NCBI RefSeq assembly: GCF_000426885.1 | Contig: NZ_AUGF01000005.1 | Span: 40,300 to 104,299 of the forward strand | DNA: 64,000 nt | Direction: 5' to 3' | Source: Moraxella caprae DSM 19149 | Lineage (GTDB): Bacteria; Pseudomonadota; Gammaproteobacteria; Pseudomonadales; Moraxellaceae | Notes under the pieces: generated by a model | Told to the model about the DNA's origin: nothing | Seen by the model: only the letters and a program-made list of their open reading frames with translations | The model's database searches: none | Shown here: one piece after another, positions 63,519-64,000 of the stretch | Layout of the letters: every line of letters begins with the position of its first letter | Numbering within the stretch: the stretch's first letter is position 1 | Position numbers and translations under genes: made by a program

Positions 63519-63761
63519 ATGTTTAATTACAAAAACCTATCTTTAACCATTTTCTTGATTTTAAGTCAGACAGCAATGGCTGATGAAACAATCACGTCAC
63601 CAGAAGACGACGATGGCGTGCCAACTGTAGAATTAGCACATGAAACCATCGTCATCAGAACCAATCTACAAAGCTCAGCTTTTGGCAATAAGGGCATTAG
63701 CGACTTACTTGTTAGAAACAGTCGCGTTATTTACAGTATTAAGGTAAAATACTGCAAATGA
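63519..63761 (+). pseudogene. TonB-dependent receptor N-terminus, cut by an IS element
   Basis: An 80-codon frame starts with a signal peptide (SLTIFLILSQTAMA), followed by an acidic stretch and VELAHETIVIR, which mirrors VHLGHETITIS in the upstream receptor. The sequence then loses receptor character (RNSRVIYSIKVKYCK) and runs into a transposase. A TAGGAGA ribosome site and TATAAT (63487-63492) suggest the gene was once expressed. It is a second receptor gene truncated by the insertion; the rest, if present, lies beyond the window. Confidence 0.75.
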
Positions 63762-64000
63762 ACATACACAAAAACACAAGACTGCTTCCCCACCATAGGG
63801 AAGCCATTTGGACTGCTTATCACAAAAACAAGCAATCATTGACTTCACTGGCACTCGAGTACAAAGTATCAAGACCTACCATTTACAAGGTCTTAAAACT
63901 TGCTCGTGTTAAACTGCTTAAACCCCAAACCAGTACCAACAATCGCTTTAAACAAGCCAAGTATGGCATTAAACGCTTAGCTAAGATTGAAAAGTCCATT
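63758..64000 (+). mobile_element. IS481-like transposase, N-terminal part (runs off window)
   Basis: The visible 81 residues begin MNIHKNTRLLPHHREAIW and contain a helix-turn-helix, SLALEYKVSRPTIYKVLKLA. They continue with RFKQAKYGIKRLAKIEKSI, the N-terminal pattern of IS481-family transposases. The DDE catalytic domain lies past the window edge. The left IS end probably falls between 63690 and 63757; TGTTAG at 63710 is a candidate but its inverted partner is not visible. Confidence 0.75.

Overview
This window looks like a chromosomal segment of a gamma-proteobacterium of the family Moraxellaceae, most likely the genus Moraxella. The evidence is a moderately AT-rich sequence, Moraxella-type housekeeping genes in a loose, poorly syntenic order, a transferrin/lactoferrin/hemoglobin-type TonB receptor, an Ape1-type peptidoglycan esterase next to patAB as in Neisseria and Moraxella relatives, and many short AT-rich mobile repeats. 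The genus is inferred from protein character, not from a database search. No rRNA, tRNA or CRISPR array was recognised.

Layout. 1-5.2 kb: the start of ppsA and a peptidoglycan O-acetylation operon (patA-patB-ape1), all on the minus strand. 5.5-8.4 kb: ppsR, a small lipoprotein and sthA. 8.6-10.3 kb: yceI-like and DUF3298 genes. 10.7-16.4 kb: leucine biosynthesis (leuC, leuD, leuB) interrupted by a DUF4272 gene, a PEBP-like gene, a toxin-antitoxin pair and a small unknown gene. 16.5-23.5 kb: WG-repeat protein, L-serine dehydratase, lytic transglycosylase, DUF2059 protein and uvrB. 23.5-31.7 kb: a decayed vapBC-like locus, uracil-DNA-glycosylase-like protein, gabD, lolA, small secreted or envelope proteins, an intact HicA-like pair and dacB. 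32-40 kb: dcd, two paralogous small membrane proteins, nrdB with its ferredoxin behind two NrdR-box-like sites, rnd, dapF and tgt. 40-47 kb: two RlaP-type nucleotidyltransferases, a DUF442-type phosphatase and a PspA / YqiJ / flotillin membrane-maintenance cluster split by an intact brnTA module. 47-60 kb: a decayed GNAT toxin locus, DUF389 protein, queA, nnrS, mrp, rhomboid, aat, hslO, a decayed RelBE-like locus, a matrixin-like protease and orn. 60.4-64 kb: a TonB-dependent receptor behind a Fur-box-like site, then a second receptor gene fragment running into the 5' part of an IS481-like transposase at the window edge.

Three themes stand out. (1) There are six toxin-antitoxin loci in about 45 kb. 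Two look intact (HicA-like, BrnTA). In the other four the toxin gene is visibly broken, by a 122-bp miniature element, by frameshifts, by stops plus an apparent deletion, or by a single-base slip, while the antitoxin frame survives in three of the four. (2) A family of roughly 200-260 bp miniature elements with TAGGGCGT...ACGCCCTA ends occurs as three full copies and several solo ends. Several copies abut coding sequences so exactly that the TA target site supplies a stop codon or overlaps a start codon. (3) Envelope functions recur: peptidoglycan O-acetylation and de-O-acetylation, two D,D-carboxypeptidases, a lytic transglycosylase, LolA, and PspA/flotillin.

Metabolic links include PpsA with its regulator PpsR on either side of the O-acetylation operon, leuCDB in one co-directional stretch, queA and tgt (queuosine) at separate sites, and NrdB with a 2Fe-2S ferredoxin for cofactor maintenance but no nrdA beside it.
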